Shown piece after piece: positions 43,168 through 52,178 of a stretch of 64,000 bases of DNA. Below the pieces are notes generated by a model. It saw only the letters and a program-made list of their open reading frames with translations, was not told the origin of the DNA and made no database searches. A program made the position numbers and the translations under genes. The stretch lies in NCBI RefSeq assembly GCF_003390865.1, contig NZ_QMEJ01000004.1, positions 248,001 through 312,000 of the forward strand, written 5' to 3'. The stretch's first letter is position 1. Each line of letters opens with the position of its first letter. This DNA comes from Tropicimonas sp. IMCC34011 (GTDB lineage Bacteria > Pseudomonadota > Alphaproteobacteria > Rhodobacterales > Rhodobacteraceae).

Positions 43168-45185
43168 CAACGCGAGACCCCTCTCCACACGAACTGCCCC
43201 GTGGCCTCGGACAGTCGCACAGACTCGTCGATCGCCTCGGCCAGTGGAGCATCGCCCAGATCGCGATCGACAAAGGTCATCAAGTTGGAGAATTGCGGAG
43301 CCGCCATGTCGACTTCGACGCCACGGAGCTTGGGCAGGAGGCGCATCTCGACCTGGTCAGCCAACGCGTCGTCGACGCCGCGACCGCCCTCGACCTCCGG
43401 GTAATTCGCCGCGTAGGCCATAATCGCGCGGCCCAGGCGATGACCGAAGGGACGCTGAAACTCACGCATTAAGTCGACCATCTGCTCGACCCTTGCGGTC
43501 ACCCGGGCATCCCCGTCAACGTGGGCGCTCGAGTGGCCCCACCTCGTCCAGGTTTCTCGCGATAGAGCCTTGGTCGGTTCGACGTCGCCTTCCGCATGAC
43601 CTTCTTTGATTTTCTTCGGCGCCGCGAAGCGCAGGATGTTCGCTCGGTCGACGACCTTGTCGGACAGGGACTGCGTGCTTTCGTCTTCGTTCATCGTGCC
43701 GGCGAACAGAAGGTTGTAGCCAGGGAAGATCCGGGGCGGCATCTGCATGTTTGGGATTTCGAGCTCAATCTCGGCATCCTTGCGCTCGTTCGCATCGCCG
43801 ACATCACTCGGGCGCGGGCGGCTTTCCAAGCGGCTCAGGAAATCCGAGAAGTAGTATTCGACCCGCGCAAGGTTCATTTCATCCAGAAGGATCATCATCA
43901 TGCGGTCCCGGTCCGCTTGATCATTGTGGAGTTCATCGACCGCCCAGAGCGCGCGCGCCATGTCCGTGGGCCGGAACTTGCCTTCGATGTAGTTGTAGAA
44001 CCCCATGAGGTCCTGCGGGCTGTCCCAGCGCGGTTGAACCGGCACCTGTAGAAAGCCGATACCCATTCCGGCAGCGTATTGCCGTGGCAACTGGCTCTTA
44101 CCTGTCCCGGAGATGCCGGCGAGCACGGCCATTTGCGTTGTCTCGTTAACCTTCATGGCGGTATGGAAGGCGCGCAGCGTCCGCGCTGGGTAATCGAGTC
44201 CTTTCGCGCGAAGCCGCCGCTCCACTCGCATGATTGCATCCGCCTCGTTCTCGCGCGGCGCAGGATCCCAAGTTCTCATTGCCACGACGACCGGCGGTGT
44301 TTCCTTCAGTTCGCGGAGCGGATCGGCATCACCTGTTTCACCATCTACGGAGCGCCCCTCGCTGCGCGCGATCTCGCCCTTCAGGTAAGCCAGCCGGGCA
44401 TCGAGCGTGCTGCGCGTCCCCTCGAGCGTTTCGATCTCGCCGGTGATGCGGCGGACCTCCTGACCTTGCGCCGCGAGATCGGCCCCCAAGCGTCCGTGTT
44501 CGGTCTGAGCATGAGCCAATGCCTCGCGTTCGGACGCCACCCGGGTTTGCAGATTTGCCAGCTCGCTCTCCTCGGATGCCATGCGGCCCTCGAGGCGCGA
44601 AATGGTCGTCTCGAGTTCCTGAGCCCGGCTCTCGAGACCTGAAATCCTCTCTTTGGCCTCCTCAAGCTCCCGCTTTCTTTCGCGAAGTTCATTGACCTGT
44701 TCGGAAATCTCCTCGTATTCCCTTTTGAGCGCCTCGGTGCGCCCAAGTAGCTCCTCCGCCTTTTCCAGCCTTTCCTTAATGGCCAGGTATTCCGCGCGAA
44801 GTGGAGCGATCTCGCTCTCGAGCTGCTGACGTTCGATCACAGCCGCTTCGGTCTCCTGCCGCACGGCAGCGACCTCGTCCCGCCGTTCCCGTAGGCTCTC
44901 CCATTCCGCGAGCAGCTCCTCCTTCTGTCGCCGCAATCCGTCCACCTCGGCTTGCAGATCGGCAACCACCGCCATGGCTTGGCGCCGCTTCTCAAGCTCG
45001 TTCTCCAGCTCGTCGACGAGACGCTGCTTCTCCTCGAGACGTCTCTCGTAGATGGCGAGTTCCTCGATCGGGCCTGCGGCCGTCACCGCACGATCATGGC
45101 GCGCAGCGAGGAGCAGTTGCACCACGGCGAGCAATATGAGGACGCCCGCGATCGCGAGCACAAGTATCGTATTATCCGTTAGCAT
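43167..45185 (-). CDS. Membrane-anchored coiled-coil McrB-type AAA+ NTPase
   Basis: This 672-residue protein begins with a membrane segment (TILVLAIAGVLILLAVVQLL), then a long coiled coil (about 35-285, heptads rich in E, L, R and Q), then an AAA+ domain. Walker A is LAGISGTGKSQLPRQYA (354-370), Walker B is MMMILLDEMNLARVEYYFS (429-447), and the McrB-branch signature LFAGTMNEDESTQSLSDKV follows near 493. McrB GTPases use such a domain to drive McrC nucleases. The gene lies directly between a second anchored coiled-coil gene and the McrC-like gene. The TM and coiled-coil N-terminus in place of a DNA-binding domain is what sets CoCoNuT-type systems apart. Confidence 0.9.
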   Translation of the reverse strand: MLTDNTILVLAIAGVLILLAVVQLLLAARHDRAVTAAGPIEELAIYERRLEEKQRLVDELENELEKRRQAMAVVADLQAEVDGLRRQKEELLAEWESLRERRDEVAAVRQETEAAVIERQQLESEIAPLRAEYLAIKERLEKAEELLGRTEALKREYEEISEQVNELRERKRELEEAKERISGLESRAQELETTISRLEGRMASEESELANLQTRVASEREALAHAQTEHGRLGADLAAQGQEVRRITGEIETLEGTRSTLDARLAYLKGEIARSEGRSVDGETGDADPLRELKETPPVVVAMRTWDPAPRENEADAIMRVERRLRAKGLDYPARTLRAFHTAMKVNETTQMAVLAGISGTGKSQLPRQYAAGMGIGFLQVPVQPRWDSPQDLMGFYNYIEGKFRPTDMARALWAVDELHNDQADRDRMMMILLDEMNLARVEYYFSDFLSRLESRPRPSDVGDANERKDAEIELEIPNMQMPPRIFPGYNLLFAGTMNEDESTQSLSDKVVDRANILRFAAPKKIKEGHAEGDVEPTKALSRETWTRWGHSSAHVDGDARVTARVEQMVDLMREFQRPFGHRLGRAIMAYAANYPEVEGGRGVDDALADQVEMRLLPKLRGVEVDMAAPQFSNLMTFVDRDLGDAPLAEAIDESVRLSEATGQFVWRGVSR

Positions 45186-45196
45186 CTTCGATTACC

Positions 45197-46858
45197 TCAC
45201 TCGTCCTCGGTCGCTGCAGCGGGCTCCGAATCCGGCACACCCCCCGGACTCTGGTCCCGCTCTTCGACGACATCCTCCCGCGGCTCAGCAGCGCGATCCC
45301 GATCCGGCCGCTCAGCGTCTTCCGGCTCCGGCGCCGCAGCAGACCGCGGGGCGGATGGCAGGGCCGCCCTGGCCGCCTCGGTCCGCTCCCGCAGTTCGGC
45401 GAGTCGCTCCTGTCTTTCAGTGAGGAGTTCATCCAAGCGTGACAGCTCGTCGCGTCGTGCTTTCACGAGTTCATCAAGCCGAGCTTGATCGGTCCGCAGC
45501 TCTGCCAAGGCTGCACGGGCCTCTTCGTTGGCCGTCTCAGCGGCCTCGGTCGCGACCTCAAGCGCGTCGCGGCGCTCCTGCAGTGTCTCAATGTCCGTCT
45601 CGAAGCTCGAGGCTCGCCCGGCAAGCTCCGCAACGCGCTCCTGTTCCGTCGCCGCATCCGCGCGTGCCGACGCCAGTGAGGAACGAGCCACTTGGGCCCT
45701 CTCTTCGAGATCAGGTAGGGATCCTTCCAACTCAGCCTGGCGGGCCTCCAGCCGATCAACCTCGGCCTGAAGGCGGTTCATTGCCGTGCGCCGCTCATCG
45801 AGCCCGGCCAGTTCCTCCTCGGCCGTTGCGATCTGATCTTCGAGGGTGGAAAGATCGGCGCTGCGCGTCGACAATTGTTCTCGCGCAGTGTCCAGAGCTT
45901 CTGCGGTCTCGGTGCGTTGTGCTTCTATCCTGCTCAATGCGCCCTGTGCCACGTCGGCTTCGTTTTGCAGTCGAGAAAGTCGCGCCTCTGCTCCAGAAAC
46001 GCTGGCATCCAGATCGGACCGCTGTGCTTGGAGGCTTTCGATCTCAGATGTAATCGCGTCGACATTGGCTTCGGCCGTGGCGAGGTCCTGTTGGCGTTCA
46101 CTTACTGCGTCGGCAGCCGATTTGCGCTCTTCCTGCAGGGCAGCCAATTCGTTGCGGATCTCCGCCTCGTTTTCCGAAAGCTCTGAAATGCGCTCCTCGA
46201 GACGCGCTTCATCTTGCCCCAATTGCTCAACACGGCGCTGCTGCGCGCGAAGATCTTCGACTTGCGGTGCGAGTCTGTCCACTTCGCTCTGGAGCTCGTC
46301 GCGCCTGACCCCGAGAGCTTCGATAGAAGTTTCGGCCTGGGTCCGCTGCACGACCAGTTCGTCTCGCCTTTCCTCAAGGCCCTGAACTTCCTCTTCGAGA
46401 CTCGCAACCTGGCCTTCGAGATTGTTCCGTCGTGACAGTGCTTGTGTATTTTCGCGTTCGAGCCGCTGGGCCTGGGCAATTGTCTCCCGTGCCTGGGCCA
46501 AGCGGTCCTGAATCGATGTCAACTCGTTCTGACTCGCTTCAAGCCTGGCCTGCGCAGCCGCCTCACGTTGCGCCGCGCTTTGGCGGCTGCTTTCAGCAGT
46601 GGCGACCTCTTCCGCAAGGTTCTGACTTCGATCAGATAGCTCACGAAATTGCTCTCTGGCTTGTTCCAGCTGCTGCTGCGCTGATTGCAGTTCGCCTGTG
46701 TAGTAGCCGAGGTTTTCTTCGATACGTCCATATCTGCGGTCGAGGGAATTTACTTGCAGCACCAAAAATCCGGACGCGAGGATGGCTGCCCCAGCCAGGC
46801 CGAGAGCGATCACGGTATTTCTGGTAGATTTACGATAGGTCCTGTTCGACTCGGTCAA
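45197..46858 (-). CDS. Membrane-anchored long coiled-coil protein of CoCoNuT-type operon
   Basis: This 553-residue protein has a short basic N-terminus, one membrane segment (VIALGLAGAAILASGFLVLQV, residues about 16-36) and then nearly 450 residues of continuous coiled coil (repeats such as ELQSEVDRLAPQVEDLRAQQ and ELSRLDELLTERQERLAELR). The C-terminal about 60 residues are acidic and Pro-rich (EPEDAERPDRDRAAEPREDV) and probably disordered. No enzymatic domain is visible. Its start lies inside the helicase 3' end (29-base overlap) and it ends 11 bases before the McrB-like gene. Together with that protein it probably forms a membrane-tethered scaffold. Confidence 0.82.
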   Translation of the reverse strand: MTESNRTYRKSTRNTVIALGLAGAAILASGFLVLQVNSLDRRYGRIEENLGYYTGELQSAQQQLEQAREQFRELSDRSQNLAEEVATAESSRQSAAQREAAAQARLEASQNELTSIQDRLAQARETIAQAQRLERENTQALSRRNNLEGQVASLEEEVQGLEERRDELVVQRTQAETSIEALGVRRDELQSEVDRLAPQVEDLRAQQRRVEQLGQDEARLEERISELSENEAEIRNELAALQEERKSAADAVSERQQDLATAEANVDAITSEIESLQAQRSDLDASVSGAEARLSRLQNEADVAQGALSRIEAQRTETAEALDTAREQLSTRSADLSTLEDQIATAEEELAGLDERRTAMNRLQAEVDRLEARQAELEGSLPDLEERAQVARSSLASARADAATEQERVAELAGRASSFETDIETLQERRDALEVATEAAETANEEARAALAELRTDQARLDELVKARRDELSRLDELLTERQERLAELRERTEAARAALPSAPRSAAAPEPEDAERPDRDRAAEPREDVVEERDQSPGGVPDSEPAAATEDE

Positions 46859-49800
46859 GGCATCCCTCCATGTCCCTCGAAAGTTCGTCCACCCAGAACC
46901 GGCGAACGCGCCATCCGAGAGACTTCAATTGATGATCCCGCCAGAGGTCCGACGTCTTCCGCCGGCCGTCCGGACTTTCGTGCCACCGCCGCCCATCCAC
47001 CTCGAGATCGAGCTTCGTCCCATTTGCACCGAACAGCGCAAAATCGAGCCGCCGCCCTGCGATCTCGTATTGGGGGTGCGGTTCCAGGCCGCGCTCTTTC
47101 AGCGCGTGGTAGACCTTGCGCTCCCAATCGCTGTCGAAGACACCCTCGCCTTTTCTGGTCCGCGGCTCAGTGGCCACCGCAGCGAGCTTCCCGAGCGCCT
47201 TCGACTGACCGGTCCGCGCGAAACCGAGATCACCGAATACGATGGCAACGGCGCGAGCGCGAGAAATGGCGACATTGAGGCGACGGGTGTCCCTCTGGAA
47301 AAACGTCATCCCGGATTGCGGACTGCGTGGCCCGACACAAGGTGAAAAAAGGATCAGATCGCGTTCCTGTCCCTGGAAACCGTCGACCGTTCCGACCTTG
47401 AAGTCGCAGGCCGTCAGCTTGGGCCGGTCGATGGCCGCCAAAATCGCGGTCTCGAGCGCGAGAACTTGTGCTCGAAAGGGGGTGATTACACCAATGCTGC
47501 CACCGTATTCTTCGTCCTCCAGGAGCTTTCGCAAATGCCGCACGATCGCGGAGACTTCGGCGGGGTTGACATTACCAATCTGTGGGATCGCCGGCGCCGG
47601 CACATCCTCCCACGTGATGCCCGGTTTGACACCGGCCGGCACCACCAGCCCTCGCGGATCATGCGAGGTCTGCAGCTGGCCCCCGTAGAAGGTCTCGCTG
47701 ATATAATCGACGATTGGCCCGGCTGACCTGTATTGATGGCGCAGCGTGATCCTCCGGGCGTCCGGAACCCGCGACGCGAACTCGAACAACGACCTACGGC
47801 TCTGCGCGAACCGCCCCATCCTGGAGACGGGCAAGCCCTGGGCTTGCATCAGGTTGCGATCTTGGGCCTGGCCGAGCTGGGGGATGAAGGACAGCTGCCT
47901 GTCGTCGCCCACCACGACCGCCCTTTTCGCTCGAGCGAAGAGGGGGATCGCCGTTGCGATATCGCACTGGCTCGCTTCGTCGAAGATCACGAGATTGAAC
48001 AGGCCGTCGTCGAGCGGAATGCGCCGAGGCGTCCCGAGTATCGATGCGAGCCACAGGGGCCGATGGCCCATCAAGGCCATCGACAGGTCGGACGGCGGAT
48101 GTCCCTTGCCGCCGCTGAAAGTCCAATCGTCGTAGATTTCGGATAAATCCCGCCGCTCCTCCTCGGACAGGCGGCACCGGGCCGCCAGGATCACGGGCAA
48201 GAGCTTACCTGTCGCCTCGCGGATCCTTTCGCCCAACTCGATCGGATCTTCCGGATCGCCGAGCCTTTCTCTCATCGAGCGCAGGGTCGCCAGTGTTCGC
48301 CGAAGGTCTGAAAGACTCATGCCGCGACGTTCGAGGTTGTCCGGGATAGCCGCTTCCCCCCGAACGGCTCGGTCGGTGAAGACTGATCGGAGCCAAGAAA
48401 TCAGGCGCCGCAGGAGACCCGTGGACGCCTCTCGGGCTTGTGTTGGCGTGACCTCATCTCGGCCATGCGCTTCATGCAGGTCAATCCGTTCGAGGACGTC
48501 CGATATCTCGCATTCGAGCTCGGCAATACGATCGATCTCATCGACCGCATCCGTCCGCCGGTGCGCCGTATCGATCAGCTTGCCCAAGGCCAATTCGTCT
48601 ACGGAGGTCGCCCGCGATCGGCTCTCGTTCTCCAAGAGTTTCCTGAGCGCATCCGAAAATCCAGTGTCCGTCTCGTCATTGGGATTGAGCGTGCGAACCG
48701 TGAACGGCACGTCCGGCGCGAGAGACCCGAGGCGATCCTCCACCGCATCAAGGGCCTGGTGGTTCTTGGACGCGACCAAAACGCTCCCGCCGGCCGCAAG
48801 GACCGAGGCCGCCATTGAGACGATCGCCTGGCTCTTCCCGGTTCCAGGTGGGCCGGTCACGACCGTGAGCGGCTCCTCGCAGGCACCGCGGACGGCGCGC
48901 AATTGCTCCGTGTTCAACGGGACCGCATCAATGGCCTCAACAGGATTCGGGTTCGTTCCGCCTTTGATCCCGAGCACTTCGCCGAGCGCCGTACGCGCGA
49001 TCCGTTCCGATGGCCAAGTGCCGATCATGTCGAGGTCGCGCGCCGCGCCTGCAGTGAACGATGAGTCCGTCGGGAGGACAATCGCCGCGCTGTCATAGAT
49101 GCCTTGAGCGGAGGGATCGAGCTGGGAGGCAAGATCCTCCCCCACCAGGCGCCCACGAATCTGGCTTGCGACGGCAACCCTGAGCTTATCCAGGAAATCA
49201 TCCGCGCGTAGTCCGAGGCCATCGTCCGCGGAGAAAAGGTCAGCCAGATCTCCACGATTCCAGCCGCTCGCACGGGCGGCACTCCGCACCCAGTCCGGGT
49301 TCAAAAGGACGTCGTCAGCATCGACCGTCAGCACGAGTGTTTCGGCCTCCCGCTTCCAAGCGGCGGCCAACATCCCGACGGGCTGGAATATCGGCACGCC
49401 GCCACGGCGACCCACCGCGATGGGCCAGCCGATTGCGAGCGCGTTCTCATGGCCTTCTCGACGAACGAGAGCTTCCTGAAAAGCAGGGTCGATTGCAGCA
49501 AGATCAATCGAAATTCGAAGGCAACGGTCCTCTCCGGGGTTGATGGGGCCCCGCCCGGAAATGAGCGACCATTCGATCCCGTGCTTATCGGCCACTTGCG
49601 TGATTGCGCCACGTGGATCGGCACGCAGTGCAGAACGCCAGTATCTGATAAGCGCTTGAGGATCGACACTTCCATCTCCAGCGCTCTCTACATCAAACGG
49701 TTCTACCGAAAGTGGCTCAGACGCGAATGTTGCAGCGGCCGCATGAATGACGGTTTCCGAACCCGCGTCTTTTTGTTGCGTGGTTACCGCCACACTTGGC

Positions 49801-50003
49801 GCACCTGTCGCAAAGTTCATGCGCTTGGCGCGCCAACGCCCATCATGTGCCTTTTCAACAAGGCCATCTCTCAATAGCTGGTCCAGCTCAGCGATCGCAG
49901 CGAGCCGCTTGTCATGAGAAAAAGCAGCACCGACAAGCACAAGCAATTCTTCGGTAGTTCGACCTCGCGGAAAAGCCCGCACCATCTTCAATACCAAAGA
50001 CAC
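46830..50003 (-). CDS. UPF1-like SF1 helicase with C-terminal Vsr/DUF559-type nuclease
   Basis: This 1057-residue protein opens the operon. The N-terminal half (1-350) is unassigned, with a possible winged-helix-like start. An SF1 helicase core follows: Walker A VVTGPPGTGKSQAIV (382-396), a helical insert, Walker B FNLVIFDEASQ, VVVGDDRQLSF, RITLRHQYRS, GVITPFRAQV, VGTVDGFQGQERDLILFS and RRLNVAISRARA. The C-terminus is a Vsr/DUF559-like nuclease: RRLDFALF, KLDLEVDGRRWHE and DHQLKSLGWRVRRFW. The start is GTG; the ATG at 49985 is an alternative. UPF1-like helicases act mostly on RNA, so an RNA target is plausible. It is flanked upstream by a 16-bp palindrome. Confidence 0.9.
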   Translation of the reverse strand: MSLVLKMVRAFPRGRTTEELLVLVGAAFSHDKRLAAIAELDQLLRDGLVEKAHDGRWRAKRMNFATGAPSVAVTTQQKDAGSETVIHAAAATFASEPLSVEPFDVESAGDGSVDPQALIRYWRSALRADPRGAITQVADKHGIEWSLISGRGPINPGEDRCLRISIDLAAIDPAFQEALVRREGHENALAIGWPIAVGRRGGVPIFQPVGMLAAAWKREAETLVLTVDADDVLLNPDWVRSAARASGWNRGDLADLFSADDGLGLRADDFLDKLRVAVASQIRGRLVGEDLASQLDPSAQGIYDSAAIVLPTDSSFTAGAARDLDMIGTWPSERIARTALGEVLGIKGGTNPNPVEAIDAVPLNTEQLRAVRGACEEPLTVVTGPPGTGKSQAIVSMAASVLAAGGSVLVASKNHQALDAVEDRLGSLAPDVPFTVRTLNPNDETDTGFSDALRKLLENESRSRATSVDELALGKLIDTAHRRTDAVDEIDRIAELECEISDVLERIDLHEAHGRDEVTPTQAREASTGLLRRLISWLRSVFTDRAVRGEAAIPDNLERRGMSLSDLRRTLATLRSMRERLGDPEDPIELGERIREATGKLLPVILAARCRLSEEERRDLSEIYDDWTFSGGKGHPPSDLSMALMGHRPLWLASILGTPRRIPLDDGLFNLVIFDEASQCDIATAIPLFARAKRAVVVGDDRQLSFIPQLGQAQDRNLMQAQGLPVSRMGRFAQSRRSLFEFASRVPDARRITLRHQYRSAGPIVDYISETFYGGQLQTSHDPRGLVVPAGVKPGITWEDVPAPAIPQIGNVNPAEVSAIVRHLRKLLEDEEYGGSIGVITPFRAQVLALETAILAAIDRPKLTACDFKVGTVDGFQGQERDLILFSPCVGPRSPQSGMTFFQRDTRRLNVAISRARAVAIVFGDLGFARTGQSKALGKLAAVATEPRTRKGEGVFDSDWERKVYHALKERGLEPHPQYEIAGRRLDFALFGANGTKLDLEVDGRRWHESPDGRRKTSDLWRDHQLKSLGWRVRRFWVDELSRDMEGCLDRVEQDLS

Positions 50004-50019
50004 TTTTCAGACCTGAAAA
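50004..50019 (-). promoter_or_regulatory. 16-bp perfect palindrome abutting the helicase start codon
   Basis: TTTTCAG-AC-CTGAAAA is a perfect 7+2+7 inverted repeat lying immediately before the GTG start of the helicase gene. It occupies the place of a ribosome-binding site, so it is a good candidate operator, or the true translation start is the ATG at 49985. Confidence 0.5.
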
Positions 50020-50604
50020 TTAAATGAGCTATTCCGTTCAAATAGCAGACGATCACGCTGTCGCGCGTGCAGAAGATAGGTGATGCACCATCTGATCATG
50101 TGGATTTCATTCGCCTTCCACTCCAAGGAGCTATAGCGAGTCTCGGGTTTCTGCGCGGAAACATTTGAGACTTCTTTCAACGATCCAGATACCGCGAGAC
50201 GGCACCTTTGCTTCCGTCCGTAGCAGCGAGAGTCCGCACTCGAACACTTTCACAACGTATGACAAACGGGCTTTCTATACACAAGCTTTCAAGAGCAGTA
50301 AGCTCGAGAGCCGTTTATGAACCGGTCGTCAGTAATTTTGGCGCATCCAGCGATCTCCCGCCGCCAAGTTTCTGCCGAGTTACGAGGCCACACAATGCTG
50401 AAGACCAGCCGCACCTACCGCCAGATGTGTCACGCCGGTGGATTCCATCTGCTCCAAAACGAGACCAGCGGGTAGCACTCGCGTCTGATCCTGGGCACGG
50501 GCTTCGTCACTGCCGCACTCACGCCCTCCGACCACCTCGACATGATCCACGTCCACAGCGCCGTCCATCGCCTGCAACGCTTGAGAACAAGGAAATACCC
50601 GACC
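50020..50604. other. Divergent intergenic region, no gene seen
   Basis: About 585 bases separate the helicase operon (minus) and the GIY-YIG/exonuclease gene (plus). The open frames here have no family features. A ribosome-binding site (AAGGA at about 50588-50592) belongs to the downstream gene. Lower GC between 50,020 and 50,340 suggests promoter DNA for both directions. No repeat array or RNA gene was recognised. Confidence 0.4.
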
Positions 50605-52086
50605 ATGACGATCGCCGCCCCTGATGTGCTCGCAGCCCTGATCGCGATGCCGCCTCGCCCGACTGCAGAAGCGCCCGACGATTGCCGGGGAATCTACGGT
50701 CTTGTCGATCACGAAGGAAAGCTGCGCTACATCGGCTCGACAGCTGCTGCCGACGAGACCTTTCGCAAGCGGATACACCATCGCCATCGCACCGGCTCGG
50801 AAAGCCACAGCCACTACTTCTCCCGCATGTATAACACCGGGCGCATGTACCGGCTGCGAAACGATGCTGCTACAAAGGCGGACGGAGATGTGGCCAAGCG
50901 CTTGCGCAACGCCTTTATCTCGGAATACTGCGCCGCGGTCTGGGTGCCTTTGCCCGACGAGGCCGACATCGCCGGATTGGAAGCACAAGTCATTGCACTG
51001 GCACCACCCGCGGCGAAGGCATGGAACTTCCGCCGGACGGATTCCTATGCTGAACCCGAGGCCCTCGTCGATGCACTGATCGAGCGGCTTGGGCTAAGCC
51101 CCTTCGAGCGGGCCGCGCTCTCACGCCAGAAGGCCCGCTTCGAAGGCGGTGCCGTCGCGGCGGAGACTGTCTTGCCGCCGTTGCCCGAGGGCCCCTTTCG
51201 CTTCTTTGCCCTCGACGTCGAGACGGCCAACCACGACCGCGCAAGCATTTGCCAAGTTGGTGTCGCCTGTGTTCGTCCGGACGACAGCATCGTCACCTGG
51301 GTCACCCTTGTTGACCCGCAGACCCGCCATTGGTCGTTTACCGGGCTGCACGGGATCCACGGCGGCATGGTCGGGGACGCTCCGCGTATCAACGAAGTGC
51401 TGGAGGCCTTGGAGCCGCTGCTGTCGGGCAGTATGGTCTACCAGCACTCCGGATTTGACCGCAGCGCAGTCCGTGCTGCCTGTGCAGGGCTGGGGCGTTC
51501 CGAGCCAGATTGGCATTGGCTGGATAGCGTTGGCGTTGCCCGCCGTGCTTGGCCTGAGCTCAAAGGGAACGGTGGGCACGGTTTGGCATCGCTGAAACAG
51601 TTCCTCGGCCTGTCCTTTGAACATCACGATGCCGGCGAGGATGCCTGCGCTGCTGCTCAGGTGGTTCTGCACGCAGAACGCGGCACGGCCGGGCGGCACA
51701 AAGTGCCGCGCGCGCTCGTCGAGGAAGTCGAGACAACGGCCCTACCCCCCGCCGAGCATCTGCCGACTGGGTCAGTGCTTGGTCGGGCGATCCTCACTGC
51801 AGGCAACCTGAAGAACAGTCACTTCTACCTGCGTGCCTTTTTCGACAAGTTCCCGCCCGAACTCGTTGATGCGAGTAAGGCGCCCGGTATGGGCGGCCAC
51901 GTCGCGACGGTGATCTGGGGTGACGGAATTTCCAGCCGAACCGACATCTGCCCACGCCACAAGTTTTTCCGCGACCGAGCAAACACCCGGGCCTTCTTCG
52001 CGCGCACCGGAGCCAAAGCCGGCGACGAGGTCGAAGTAGTCCGGTCGTCGCGCGGCGTCTATTCCGTCAGGCTCATCCGAGCCTGA
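50605..52086 (+). CDS. GIY-YIG nuclease / DEDD exonuclease fusion protein
   Basis: This 493-residue protein fuses two nuclease folds. Residues about 24-150 hold a GIY-YIG domain (RGIYGLVDHEGKLRYIGSTA, with HHRHRTGSESHSHYFSRMY after it). Residues about 195-375 hold a DnaQ-like DEDD exonuclease (FFALDVETANHDRASICQVG; VYQHSGFDRSAVRAACAG; HHDAGEDACAAAQVVLHA). A C-terminal domain of about 100 residues (HLPTGSVLGRAILTAGNLKN; CPRHKFFRDRANTRAFF) is not assigned. The ATG at 50605 is chosen for its AAGGA ribosome-binding site; earlier in-frame codons add only a basic extension. It may be a DNA-processing or defence gene; its partner is unknown. Confidence 0.85.
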   Translation: MTIAAPDVLAALIAMPPRPTAEAPDDCRGIYGLVDHEGKLRYIGSTAAADETFRKRIHHRHRTGSESHSHYFSRMYNTGRMYRLRNDAATKADGDVAKRLRNAFISEYCAAVWVPLPDEADIAGLEAQVIALAPPAAKAWNFRRTDSYAEPEALVDALIERLGLSPFERAALSRQKARFEGGAVAAETVLPPLPEGPFRFFALDVETANHDRASICQVGVACVRPDDSIVTWVTLVDPQTRHWSFTGLHGIHGGMVGDAPRINEVLEALEPLLSGSMVYQHSGFDRSAVRAACAGLGRSEPDWHWLDSVGVARRAWPELKGNGGHGLASLKQFLGLSFEHHDAGEDACAAAQVVLHAERGTAGRHKVPRALVEEVETTALPPAEHLPTGSVLGRAILTAGNLKNSHFYLRAFFDKFPPELVDASKAPGMGGHVATVIWGDGISSRTDICPRHKFFRDRANTRAFFARTGAKAGDEVEVVRSSRGVYSVRLIRA

Positions 52087-52178
52087 CAGCACGCAACCAG
52101 CCGTGACAACGCCATGCGAAGAGACAGAATCAATATCGCGGCATATTTCCCGAGTGCTATTACCGTTTCCCGCTTCGC

